DNA of 64,000 bases from Choanephora cucurbitarum (taxonomy: Eukaryota > Mucoromycota > Mucoromycetes > Mucorales > Choanephoraceae). The position numbers were made by a program, and so were the translations under genes. The notes under the pieces were generated by a model that searched no databases, was not told the DNA's origin, and saw only the letters and a program-made list of their open reading frames with translations. Every line of letters begins with the position of its first letter. Positions within the stretch are counted from its first letter, which is position 1. This document shows, one piece after another, positions 1 to 9,727 of this stretch. Location of the stretch: positions 124,001-188,000 of the forward strand of contig JAIWNI010000033.1 of assembly GCA_025331435.1 (NCBI GenBank), in the 5' to 3' direction.

Positions 1-312
1 CTCTCTCTCTTTAATAATAACCCATTTTATGCTGGAGAAGTAGAACCATTTTGAACTCCGTATGTTGACACTGTTGAATCATTTTACTAATTGGAGTCAG
101 ATACGTTTATGCTCAAGAATGCTTAGAGACAGTTTGGTATGCTTTCAACTGACACAAGACTTTAGAGAATTCTATAACTATCGTTGCCTTAACAATATAT
201 GCAATAGTAATATAGAGCTTAAATAAGAGAAAAATCAAACTTTTTCTTTTTTATTTCGGGACCTGAAAGAAACTCTCTTTTTTCCCTTTTTTCTTTCTTT
301 CATAAACAAGAG
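1..312. other. Intergenic leader before the first gene
   Basis: No coding signal is visible. The last 70 bases are a T/C-rich stretch ending just before the ATG at 313. The same kind of pyrimidine-rich leader precedes most genes in this window, so it probably contains the promoter and 5' UTR of the next gene. Confidence 0.5.
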
Positions 313-655
313 ATGACAACAGATCAAAGCAAGGGACTTGTTGCTTGGGAAGCCAGGCGCAAGCAGTGGACTACACCTACTCCAGACGTACAGACGAATT
401 CAGCTGAAATGTCAAACAGACTAGAAGAACTTGTTCAACACGAAGATCAGCGTAAAACTATCTACAAGCAACTTGTTTATCAACGGCAAGCCTTTCGTCA
501 TCCAATTCCTTTGAAACTTGTTGTATGTATCTCAAATTTCAGCCTATAGATACCTGGCTTACACCTTTTTTCTGTAGATCCCTATCCTTATCACAGGTTG
601 GCAAGAAGATGGATTATGGCCCAAAGGCATGTTGGTGCAAGACAAAAGCGATTAA
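313..655 (+). CDS. Small protein resembling the fungal Gag1-like clamp (DUF4050) domain
   Basis: Two exons, 313-522 and 578-655, joined by a 55-bp intron with a GTATGT donor and TAG acceptor, give 95 aa. The N-terminus has a Trp-rich start (LVAWEARRKQW). The second half reads IYKQLV, then HPIPLKLV, then across the splice ITGWQEDGLWPKGM. The IY-x-LV / PIPL / GW-x-DG-x-WP pattern is what I recall for the small fungal domain called Gag1-like clamp; this is recognition from memory, not a search. Function is not known to me. The gene converges on the RanBP9-like gene, with 79 bp between the two stop codons. The exact frame fit of the splice supports a real gene; the family name is less certain. 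Confidence 0.6.
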
Positions 656-734
656 GTTCTTATGTATATAGATAGATACCCTCCTCCTTTCTTCTGAAAC
701 ACATATATACATTATTTTTCTTTATTACTTTTTT

Positions 735-2860
735 TTAATGATGTTCAAATTGGATCAAAGAGGCTTTACCATGACCTGACAATGAAAGCTCTTTAGTGAC
801 TGTCATTGTTTGCTTGTAGGCCATTTCCAAAGTAGAGGTTTTGGATTGGTGTTTGTAAGCTATCAAGAAAGCAAATAAGAAAATAAATTTATTAAAATAA
901 AAAGCAACTTACCTCGAATGGCTTTGATCAAACGACTTACAGTGGCATCTCGAGCAGCCAAAGTCAACAAAGGGCCTTCTGTGCTTGTCTTTGGATCAGA
1001 CATAGTCAAGAGACAGAACAATTCCATAAGTCGATGCTGGTATTTAGGTTGATGTTGGTATTCTTCTTGAAGTGATTGACCATAGAGCATGGCTTGACGT
1101 ACAGAGGATTCAGGCAAACCTGTCTCTTCTTCATCTAGACTCTTTTGTCTGGTGAACAGAGAGGGTCTTCGTTTGGCAGTTAGAGGTGAATCACAGTGTG
1201 ACTCAAAGGGATTTGTGTTTGGGGAAGCTGCAACAGCTGCCCAACTCAAGCGTCTTCCCGACGCGGCAACATGCATCGGTGGTGATACTAATGGTATTGC
1301 ATGTCCAAATGGAAAGCCAGGTTTTTCGTCTTCACTACTGATACTCAGTGTGCGACTTCTTCCTGAGTAACTGCTCAAGGTATCATCATCTGTGTCTTCA
1401 GCAATAGGGTCTGAGAGACAGAGAGAAGAAGCAAGTGAGGGTGTGGAGGAACAGGAGGAAGAGGGCTGGAGTAATGAGTGTGTGTCTGGCATGGCCATGA
1501 AGTAGTCCAAAAATTTGCGTGTTTTGAGTTCAAAGTGTAAGTCAGGATGAGCCTCAAGTAGACCAGGATAGTCTGTTTGAATTTGATTGAGTGCAACATC
1601 CATACAACCACCCGACATGATTGTTTGACGAAGATGATTCATATTGATGTCATCGTCAGACAAACAGATGCTGGTCTCTTGCTTGGTTGGGTTCAATTGA
1701 TGTGAGTTTTTCAAGAGTGATTTGGCTGTTTCTGTATAGCCTAAATGGATCAAATAGGAGGCAACCATTTGATCGATGGAAGCCTTGTCTTTACTATAGG
1801 ATTGAATGGTTTGATTAAATGAAACGTGTTGATCCTAATTGCAGATGTTTTAGACTATCTCGCAAGCCTCAAGAATTTGACCATGCGTTGAGTTTACCTT
1901 AATGTAGTGTACAATGTCAAACAGAAAGGGTTCTTGACCGAAATTGGCTGTCATTCGTTCGCCAGGTGTACTGAGACCTACACAAGGGTAGTAGGAGGCA
2001 TCTGTATCAAACTCAAAGGCAGAACCGAGGAAAATTCCGTTTTTAGTGAAGAAGACATTGCCTGTTGCGAAATTGACCCCACAGCCAATCACATCACCTG
2101 ATGAATAGCTGGGTCCGTAATCTTGAGCTTGTTTCTGTTTAAAGATCTGACCACTTTGTCCATGGTATCCAAATGAGAAAGCATCATGGCCTTTGTTTAT
2201 AATGTGGTCAGTAATGATAGGCAATGATTGTCATTTTTTTTTTACCTGGCAAGACATCTAGTTTATGCTGAAGACTACAGAGACCAATGGCAAACAAGCC
2301 GTCTAAACCTAATGCATTCACTTTTATCTCAAAGTAATAAACACCGCACTGTACTCGGATAGGAAAATGAGTACGGACGGTAGCTGCCTCTGCCATACTC
2401 TGTTGAGCTGTATGGGCAGTTTTACCAGAACCTTAAAACGCCATTAATTTCGTTACAAAACAAGGCTTATAAATTTCTCACACGACTTTTTTTTTTTACC
2501 TAAAACATAGCTTAAATCAAGACCATTCATGCCAACTTCAATTGATCGCGATTTGTCATTTTTATTCCAATACTGTGGAAGGCGTAAATCAATCGTCTCA
2601 ATATGATCATAAGTACGTTGCTTGTTCAAGAGGTGATGGTACTGTTCCATTACTAGACTTGCATAGCGAGTATGCTTCAAATAAGAAGGATATTTAGGGG
2701 GTGACAATGGTGTTGTCACGAATTGACTGTTGGCTTGACAATGGTGCGTGGTTGAAGTCGCTGGGCTACTGTGTCTTTTGACAACATTTTTGCTATTGGG
2801 AATAGACCACGGTGAAAATGATTGAAGTGGAGGAAATGCGGAAGAATAAGCAGTTGTCAT
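735..2860 (-). CDS. RanBP9/10-like SPRY-LisH-CTLH-CRA protein (Gid1/Vid30 type)
   Basis: Five exons on the minus strand, 2860-2500, 2431-2246, 2190-1898, 1834-913 and 859-735, give 628 aa in an unbroken frame. A low-complexity N-terminus is followed by a SPRY domain (about residues 125-280; GYHGQSG, DVIGCGVNF, FFTKNGIFLG, NFGQEPFLFD). A LisH motif lies near 297-330 (MVASYLIHLGYTETAKSLL), a CTLH segment near 345-402, a Ser-rich spacer, and a CRA-like C-terminus from about 523. This order is typical of RanBP9/10 and yeast Vid30/Gid1, the substrate-receptor-binding scaffold of the CTLH/GID ubiquitin ligase that degrades gluconeogenic enzymes in yeast. The order of domains makes the family assignment strong; which GID substrates apply here is inference. 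The last exon encodes 41 residues that complete CRA and would be missed without splicing. Confidence 0.88.
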
Positions 2861-3076
2861 TGTATTGAGAATAGACAAAAGAGAAAAAGAAACAGGGAAA
2901 AATAAACCAAGGTTTAAATTAATGCAACCTTCTTTTTTTTTTACACACACAGTGAAGTCGTATGTTTCTTTTAAAACATGTGTCACGTGAGCTCTCAAAC
3001 AGACTCACACACACATAACAAACAAATAGTGTGTAAATAGTCAAGTTCCTTGAAAGGTGTATGCTCTAATTACTGT

Positions 3077-3764
3077 TTATTTTGATAATGCTTCGAATTC
3101 AAACTTGGTAGCACGCATACCAACACCAGCTGGTGCATTCATTGTCAAATACTGTAACCATCTTTCTACTACTTCGGGATGAGTATCTTTAATTTGAAGC
3201 AATCGCTTATGTGTCTTTCTTTCAAAGTTCTCTTGTGATTTTTTGTGTACGAAAGGTGATCGAATGACTGTCCAACGAGAGGTTTGAGTGGGCAATGGGA
3301 CAGTGCCAGAACATGGCATACCCATATGAAAAGCTGCACGACGAGCAAAATCAGCAAAGAAATCGAGTTGTTGAGGTAAATAGCCTCTTATCTGAAGATT
3401 ACAGACAGGGATATTATGTGTAGGTGTAACACGCTTAGGTACTAGAGAACTATCAATAAGCTATTCTCTCTCTCTCTCTTCATTTCTATACCTTCAAATA
3501 CTTGACTGAATTCTTCAACTGTTTCAGTTGTCTTGGGCAATTCAAGTACAGGCTTAGCTTCTGTTGTTGCTGTTGCTGTTGTTGTACTATGTTGATGACA
3601 ATGAGATTTAGAATGAGCGTTTCTTATAGACAAGTGATTACATACGTTAAACTACGAGAAGCTTGGAAAACTCTTGGTGTAGTTCTAATCAATCTAGACT
3701 ATAGAAGAAAATGGTTCATTAGATCTGTTATGATAAGAAAAACAAGACATACTGTAGAAAGCAT
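3077..3764 (-). CDS. RSM10: Mitochondrial small-subunit ribosomal protein uS10m
   Basis: Four exons, 3764-3753, 3698-3646, 3586-3492 and 3441-3077, give 174 aa. The first exon codes only four residues (MLST). The spliced N-terminus is rich in Arg, Ser and Thr and lacks acidic residues (SRLIRTTPRVFQASRSLT), as expected for a mitochondrial import signal. The C-terminal half is the S10 fold: NLQIRGYLPQQLDFFADFA, a VPLPTQTSRWTVIRSPFVHKK stretch, and SQENFERKTHKRLL. It would sit in the head of the mitochondrial 30S-type subunit and contact rRNA and neighbouring S3/S14 proteins. The 12-nt first exon is the weakest part of the model: a downstream ATG at 3633 opens a longer first exon but loses the targeting sequence. 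Confidence 0.85.
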
Positions 3765-4553
3765 GATATTCAGGGGGGTGAAAGCCTTTATAGATGAGAG
3801 AAAAAAAGAAAAATAAAGGTTGACAGAATAAGAATATGCTGAAATTGATGGGCGAAGCCACTATAGACGTCCCTATTGATTGTGGCTCTCTTGGAATCCA
3901 CAGATAGACACCCCGGGGATTATTAAATCAGACAAGTCACGTAAATCTTTATTTTATTTCTACACTAGAAAGTGTGCAAGCAGAACAAGAGAAACTACAG
4001 TTGGAATCTCGTTTTGCTTACTACTTGAGTTTGCTTACACCTTTCTGAAAGCAATTTGTACAGAAATAGATAAACTAAACCGCAACGATGCTTGAACATC
4101 ATCATATCGTTTTGATTCCAACTTTGATCTGAACAACGAGAGCTAGTCTTGGTTTGACAGACTTGAGTGGCCATATTCGTATTCTATTTGAAGAAGAAAA
4201 GAGAGGGAGAGAGAGCAAACTGTCAGTGTTCTTTTTATTGACTTCAAGAACGAGAGGTCTGCTTTGTCAAGAAAAAGCAGGCTGTTTACAGTTGAACAAA
4301 GAGAAAGTGCCTTTCATTTTCTGTTCTTTAGGAATGCCTCATACAAATATATGTCAAAGAAACATATTGCTTTATGCGTGCATATTGGATAATCAAGAAT
4401 AAGACTTTCTCAAGTTGTAGCTACATAGACAACAACTTGCTTTGTTTATATAGCTGTAGGAAAGAGAGAGAGAACACAGTGTATTTGATTTATATGTGTT
4501 TAGTATACATTTGAGAAGATAAAAGTGAAATAATATACATATACAGAATTATT
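3765..4553. other. Intergenic region between the uS10m gene and ATG3
   Basis: It lies between the start of the uS10m gene and the 3' end of ATG3, so it should hold the uS10m promoter and the ATG3 terminator. A plus-strand ORF (4154-4402) has no recognisable feature. A minus-strand ATG at 4174 after a pyrimidine tract opens a short Cys-containing frame, listed separately as a weak candidate. Confidence 0.4.
3995..4174 (-). CDS. Weak candidate small cysteine-containing ORF
   Basis: A 59-codon minus-strand frame starts MATQVCQTKTSS directly after a long pyrimidine tract (CTCTCTCCCTCTC), the same context as real starts here. It contains several Cys residues (CSDQ, HRCG, ERCKQ). A possible 46-bp intron (GTGTAAG donor) could extend it with a second Cys pair. 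There is no recognised domain, and the frame is short enough to arise by chance. It is recorded only because of the leader context. Confidence 0.15.
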   Translation of the reverse strand: MATQVCQTKTSSRCSDQSWNQNDMMMFKHRCGLVYLFLYKLLSERCKQTQVVSKTRFQL

Positions 4554-5715
4554 CTAAGCACTGATAGTGTGATCATAATCAATAGTAGGAATAACAGAAC
4601 TCATGAACTTTAAGAAAATGATCAAATACTGATCAACACGAATACCTCCTTCTCCTCCTTCTTCAGTAGCACCAACGCCTGCCTTTTGACCATCACCCAT
4701 TCGTTCGATAATCTTCTTCATAACTTCAGCATGTTTGCAAGGATGGATAGAAGCCAAGCTAAGTGAGAGGTGAGGATGTGTCTCGATAGTGACGGTCTTT
4801 TTGACATAGTCAGGCGATACATCTTCAAACACCTGAGCAGAGGTCAAAGGACGACGCTCTTCATCATAGCCAAATAGCCAAATACGTGGTGTTTGGTAGT
4901 ATTTGTCATAGGTGATAAAGACATCATAAGTACGCACTTGCAATACCTTATCGTTTGTCTCTTGGACAGCCTAGTCTACAGTATTAGGCAACGTATATCA
5001 GATAACAACATTCAACTTACAGGATCTTCTTCTTCTTGCACTTGATCATCCATATCAGGAATATCATCCATGTCAGGTATGTCATCCAGGTCAGGAATAT
5101 CGTCTACATTCAGCTTCTCTAACCCCTTTTTGATCTCTGCTTCCTCTTCTTCTTCTGTCATGATAGTCTGAGCAATTTCTTCCATTGTCTTTGTCACACG
5201 GGTGCTATGTGTAAACATCCAGTCTTCATCAAGGTCATTGTTTTCATCTTTGATCTGGGTTTCTGAGTCATCTTCAGTGTATTCCATTTGACGAGCACGA
5301 CGAATACATGGCACTTTGAATCTGTCAGTCTTACTTTGTATATGCGTATATGTCTAAATTACCATTGCGTGTGACCAAGAATTGCTTATCACTCGGTAGA
5401 TAATCTCTCTTCTTGTTATCTAATCCTGCTTCCCTAATAAACAGTCAATCAAAGGTATTGACAATGATTATCTCTCTCTCTCTCTCTCATTTACCAGTGC
5501 CAAGTAGGACATTTGTATACTAAGAATTCACCTGCTGCAACAAACTTCAAAGCAAGTTAATATGGGGCCATAGTGTGTGGTCGTAGCAAACTCACCTCTT
5601 CGGGTGTAATGCAACCAGTCTCCTTGAATTTGGAATTCTTCAAGACAGGTGCGAGGTAATCTCTCATCTTTTGAAAGTTGGAAAACATTTTATTGTAGGC
5701 ATCTTGAACTGACAT
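4554..5715 (-). CDS. ATG3: Autophagy E2-like enzyme Atg3
   Basis: Five exons, 5715-5596, 5544-5495, 5433-5363, 5313-5021 and 4970-4554, give 316 aa, the usual Atg3 length. The N-terminus ([20 protein letters not shown]) matches the membrane-binding amphipathic helix. [10 protein letters not shown] and [11 protein letters not shown] follow, then an acidic flexible region with a tandem DDIPDM-type repeat (about 145-170). The catalytic core is [17 protein letters not shown], with the active cysteine in IHPCKHA near residue 256. Atg3 takes Atg8 from Atg7 and transfers it to phosphatidylethanolamine at the growing autophagosome. The transposon described below begins 195 bp upstream of this start codon, inside the likely promoter. 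Confidence 0.95.
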
Positions 5716-5909
5716 AGTAAGTAAACCGAGTTGATTGTAAGTTGATGAAGAAAAGAGAATAAAAAGAAGAGAGAATTAGATAAGAAGTTTTATGCTGCTG
5801 AAAGAGGGGAATACGTCAGCTGAGTTGAACTGAAAAAAAAAAAAAGAATGCATAGTGCTTGAATCTCTTATGCATTATGACTTGTCAGAACTGACTAAAC
5901 TAAAAATAA
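5716..5909. promoter_or_regulatory. Residual ATG3 promoter cut by the transposon
   Basis: Only 194 bp separate the ATG3 start codon from the left transposon end. The segment has an A-rich run near 5831 and ends in the 8-bp target duplication at 5902-5909. Any ATG3 promoter elements further upstream are now displaced by 8.7 kb. Confidence 0.4.
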
Positions 5910-6146
5910 GGTTATTGCTACGTCCACTCCACCTAGGATGCACATATCCCACGTTATTCTATCGCAGATTTAAGCTGACAAAAATTTAAAACTAGTCGAT
6001 AGAATGTCGATGGCGAACGCCCTCCAGCCGCCCTCCAGCATACCTTCCTTTTCCTTCTCCGTCATGAATATCACCCCCAAACTCTACCATCCTCTCTCAT
6101 CTCATTGGACCTTAGCTTGTTACAAATAAAGAAAGCGTGTTATTTC
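5910..6146 (+). repeat. Left terminal inverted repeat of the KDZ transposon
   Basis: 237 bp starting GGTTATTGCTACG and identical to the reverse complement of 14418-14654. It contains an internal palindrome (ATTCTATCG near 5957 and CGATAGAAT near 5997) and a direct GCCCTCCAGC repeat near 6020-6040. Both look like candidate transposase-binding sites. Confidence 0.95.
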
Positions 6147-6808
6147 CTAAACCATATTGCTTTTCCTGTTTTGCGTTCTAATTTTATTACCCAAGCTTAC
6201 GATACCTACTACACCTCTTTAATTGGATCAAATCTTTTGGAAGTTGAACGCAAACTACAACTAGCATAAATGATACCCAAAAAGATTGTGATACTCTCTT
6301 AACATATAGCTAAGGCACATTTTAAGTGCAAAGAGTTTATTCTTCTAATGCAACGAATCTCGTTTGGTAATTGACTGTAGAAAGTCATCACTCTCAAGTG
6401 AACTAATCAATAAAAACATTGACATAATTGCACAATGATTCTTATTGCACCAAAAAACAGCTTTTGATTAAACTAATACCAGAAAAGAAATAAATGGCAT
6501 GATGGCTGTAGCCCACAACCCCAATATATATCATAATAGTTAATTCATTTAGTCTAAGGAAGTACTTCGTATTATTGATATAGCACTTGCGAAAATGACA
6601 TTGCCCTTGCGTGGTATCTCTGTGTTCGATCGATAATTTAAGCGCTATAAAGACCGGCGCTGAAGATGTTAGTCGTATACTTTTGCTTCATTGTTGTGCT
6701 TTCAAAGTACTATTATAAGCCTCAAAAAGGAGTACAACAAAACTCCGTTGATTTCTTAAGTATTCTTAGCTAATTTTATTTTATTACTCCTTTATATTTA
6801 AATTAGAA
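6147..6808. other. Transposon-internal leader before the first cargo gene
   Basis: No coding frame is visible. It is AT-rich with an AT-rich leader ending in the ATG at 6809, and is the presumed promoter of the 343-aa cargo gene. Confidence 0.4.
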
Positions 6809-8022
6809 ATGTCATCATACAGCTATTTCCCTACTGATGAACAGCTTGAGGAAAGACCTCATCTTCGAATCCATCTCTTGCAAATAAAAGAGCTTCAAGA
6901 AAAATATTTCAGTGAATATCCAGATGAAGATCGCGACGAGATTCGATGGTTTGAAGCTGGTCAGTGTGGTGGTCCCCCTGTTGCTGAATTCAACGACACC
7001 CTCGTTAAACTCGACACTAGAAAGAAAAAAAGAACCCGCTGGAATCAGTTCAATAGCAACAAAAGAGAGGAAAATTTGAGCTTTAGAGATCCAGAGCAAC
7101 AGTCCCTCATTCAAACTCAATACCAAGAATTGAAGACGAACGAGCAAATGCTCCAACTTCTTGACCAACAAACGGAAGAATACAATGAGAAAATCGATTC
7201 CGAAGCTGTCCAACCTCGCCCCTTTCTTTATGAGAGAGAAATGAAGAAGTTAAGGGAGCTCTGTGATTGGCTTCAAAAGAATTTCAAGACGCATATTATT
7301 TTGTTTTATGCGTCTGACACAACAGAGCTAATGCATCGTGTGGGCAGATACTGCAACAGTCGTAAGTTACTAAAACAAGCGCGATTAGAAAAAAAAAAGG
7401 TTTCCTAACTATTTGTTTAGAAATAGGCACGCAATTTGCAAAAAATCTTTTCCCAGAGACAGGCGAGTATCCTGAGTTGATGCTTCAAAATATGGTGATT
7501 AAAAAAGGAATGAACATCAAACACCAGATGGAAGGTAAACTAAACACTGTCATCAAACCATGCAATCCAAAAATCTAATGTCTATTGTTTTTCAAGCTTT
7601 GATATCTGAAGGTTCTTTATGTGCTCTCGGCTCCTCTTCGAAAGAGACAGAAGTGGTTGATTTGCTTCTTGAAACTCTTGAAAGCCTGAAGAATGGGAGT
7701 CAGAAGAAGCAATGTTTGCATAAGTATATCAGAGACAAAGTCTTCGAGCTGTACCGTAAGATCAATCAATTATCTGCAGAATACTGAGATAAAAATAATG
7801 ATGCATTTAATCATAGAACAGCAATGTTCCCACAAAGTCAATGGTATTCCTTGGGCAACACTATTGAACTCTAATAGCAAGATTAAGCTGCAGCCTTGGA
7901 TTTGCGTAGAAAACGATTTGAGAGATAATCGTTATCGTTTACACTGTCTTGATCTCGAGATACTGATTGAACTTGCAAGTAACTTTCAAAAGGGAATTGT
8001 TGAAATAGTGAGGAGGCAATAA
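6809..8022 (+). CDS. Transposon cargo protein of unknown function (343 aa)
   Basis: Four exons, 6809-7361, 7421-7534, 7597-7755 and 7817-8022, keep one frame through three introns, each entered in phase 1, giving 343 aa. The N-terminal half is hydrophilic and charged, with a basic patch (TRKKKRTRWNQF) near residues 70-81 and a probable coiled coil (about 97-131; QYQELKTNEQMLQLLDQQ). The C-terminal half is mixed alpha-helical with three Cys (CALGSS, QCLHK, QCSHK) and ends EIVRRQ. There is no signal peptide or membrane segment. I do not recognise the family. The intact frame beside a broken transposase suggests either recent selection or youth. A DNA-binding or regulatory role in transposition is possible but is only inference from position and the basic patch. 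Confidence 0.75.
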
Positions 8023-9234
8023 TTTTGCTTATTCTAGAAAATAATAGGTTTGTAAACCATTAACTCATCATTTCTTTTCGCTATGTTTGATTTTCTTTGC
8101 TTTGCTTGACCATGCAAGATAAGATTGGACTTATCCAAAGCAATATTGTTTGCTAGAAGAATACGGATAGCTTGGAAGTTGAAAATGTTTTACCAACAAA
8201 CGTAATAGACAGAGAGACAGGGCTGTCTATGATCGTATTATTGAGAGTAATGAAAAAAGCAGCATATTACAATTGAGTTTGCCTCTACCAGGAAAAAGAA
8301 AGTTATTTAGGGCATGGCTACAACAAGATTGAGAAACGATTACATCTCTGATTGAAAATATGGTCATATTCTGAAAGAGCAAGTAATTAAAGAAGGTTGG
8401 TACAAATAGCTAACCCATGATACCAAACTTTGTTTTGCTTCTTTTGCATTAAAAAACTTAAAAGGAAAAAACGTGTATTACGTCGTCACTATCTTTGCAA
8501 TCTCAAGGTTGTTTTCTTCCACCTTTTAGTTTTAGTATCCTTCATCATTTTGCCTACTCTTTAACGGAGAAAACACTTTTGATTCATGCTTGATATGATC
8601 TTAGCATTTATTCTATCTTCGTTAAGCGGATATGTTTTTGCTGTGCTATTTCGGAAGTCATTTTGAGTTTATCCATCATTTCTTGATAACTGAATTGAGG
8701 AAATTACTGAGAATTACTCCAACGACTCGGTGAGCAAAATTTGTTTTCGGTCCTTGTGCTGTACACTCAGTGTAGTGCTCATTGACTTCTTTTTAACTTC
8801 TGCAAAAACAAAACATTACTGTTTACATGCGCTTTCTACCCTAGATGATTGCGTTTTGAATATACTACTTGAGGTTGAGAATAAACCACAAATGAACTGA
8901 AAGATTTGGTATGTGTAATCGAGATGTCATATTTGGTACGCGTGTAAAATATCCCATTGCAAATAGCACGCGTACCATTTGTGAGGTAGTATTTGGTACG
9001 CATACCTTTTATAAGGCAGTTGTTAGTACGCTTATCATTTTTTAAGCTGCAGAGTGTATGATATGCTCGCATCTTCTGATTTCGTTAGGGCACTTAGTGT
9101 ATGTATACTACTTTGTAGTTACAGAAGATTGCATAATGTTCAACATGAGCTGAGTTGATTTTGGTGGTTATTAACGCAAGATCAAAGAAATTATTCTATT
9201 TAACGTTTTAACTTTATTAAATATTACAATAGTT
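8023..9234. other. Transposon-internal noncoding stretch with short motif repeats
   Basis: No gene is supported. Between about 8900 and 9050 a motif close to ATTTGGTACGC recurs in direct copies (near 8931 and 8990) and as an inverted form (GCGTACCATTTG near 8968). A minus-strand 78-codon frame covers this repeat and looks like a by-product. It may be a regulatory array for the downstream gene. Confidence 0.4.
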
Positions 9235-9727
9235 ATGGCTGAATTGAACCGCGATCAGATATACTACAAGAAGCACGCTCGAAAGATAAAAGCTAAAAAG
9301 CAAATCGTTGCGCTGTACAAAAGAAAAGAACATTGGGCTAAACAGAGCATGATGGGTCCTACTTTTGCTTTTTTCTTTTCTTTGGGAAAACTGCTCGAAA
9401 AGCTAAAGAATGAGCATGAAAAGAAGAATGAAGCATTTCCTTACAGGTAAAATATAAACTCTGGTGATTGTTTTTTCTTGTTACTCAATATCAAGTAGGG
9501 ATGCTGACATCTATCTTGGTTGCTACTTCCGAGCAAGAATTCTGTTCCTGGAAGCTGAGGAGAGCGTTCCAGAAGAGATAGAAAGAGGTTTCTCTGTTTA
9601 CAGAAGAGAACCTCTACCTGTATTTGACGACGATCATCATGAGGTCGTCTTTAACTTGGTTCAGGGTCACCCTGTCTTAATCAACGACATCCTTGCCAAT
9701 GCTTTGCTTTTGGGTCGTAAAAAATAA
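9235..9727 (+). CDS. Transposon cargo protein of unknown function (147 aa)
   Basis: Two exons, 9235-9446 and 9496-9727, with a 49-bp GT-AG intron, give 147 aa. The first exon is strongly basic (YYKKHARKIKAKKQIVALYKR), with a short hydrophobic patch (MMGPTFAFFFSLGKLLEKL). The second exon is acidic (FLEAEESVPEEIER, VFDDDHHEVVF) and ends LANALLLGRKK. No known domain is recognised. The charge split between exons suggests a nucleic-acid-contacting head and an acidic tail, which is inference. The acceptor used (TATCAAG before TAGGGATG) is the one that preserves frame; the adjacent TAG acceptor would not. Confidence 0.6.

Noticed and set aside
3541..3600. Possible 23-bp intron joining the uS10m leader to NAHSKSH
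   Set aside because: Too short for a spliceosomal intron. The 59-bp alternative (3645-3587) keeps the same frame and is used in the model.
5902..5909. hAT or MULE assignment from the 8-bp target duplication
   Set aside because: The transposase shows the KDZ core (DGN-x-LKR, YDI-C, DGE--ER-W) and lacks hAT dimerisation or MULE signatures, so duplication length alone was not used.
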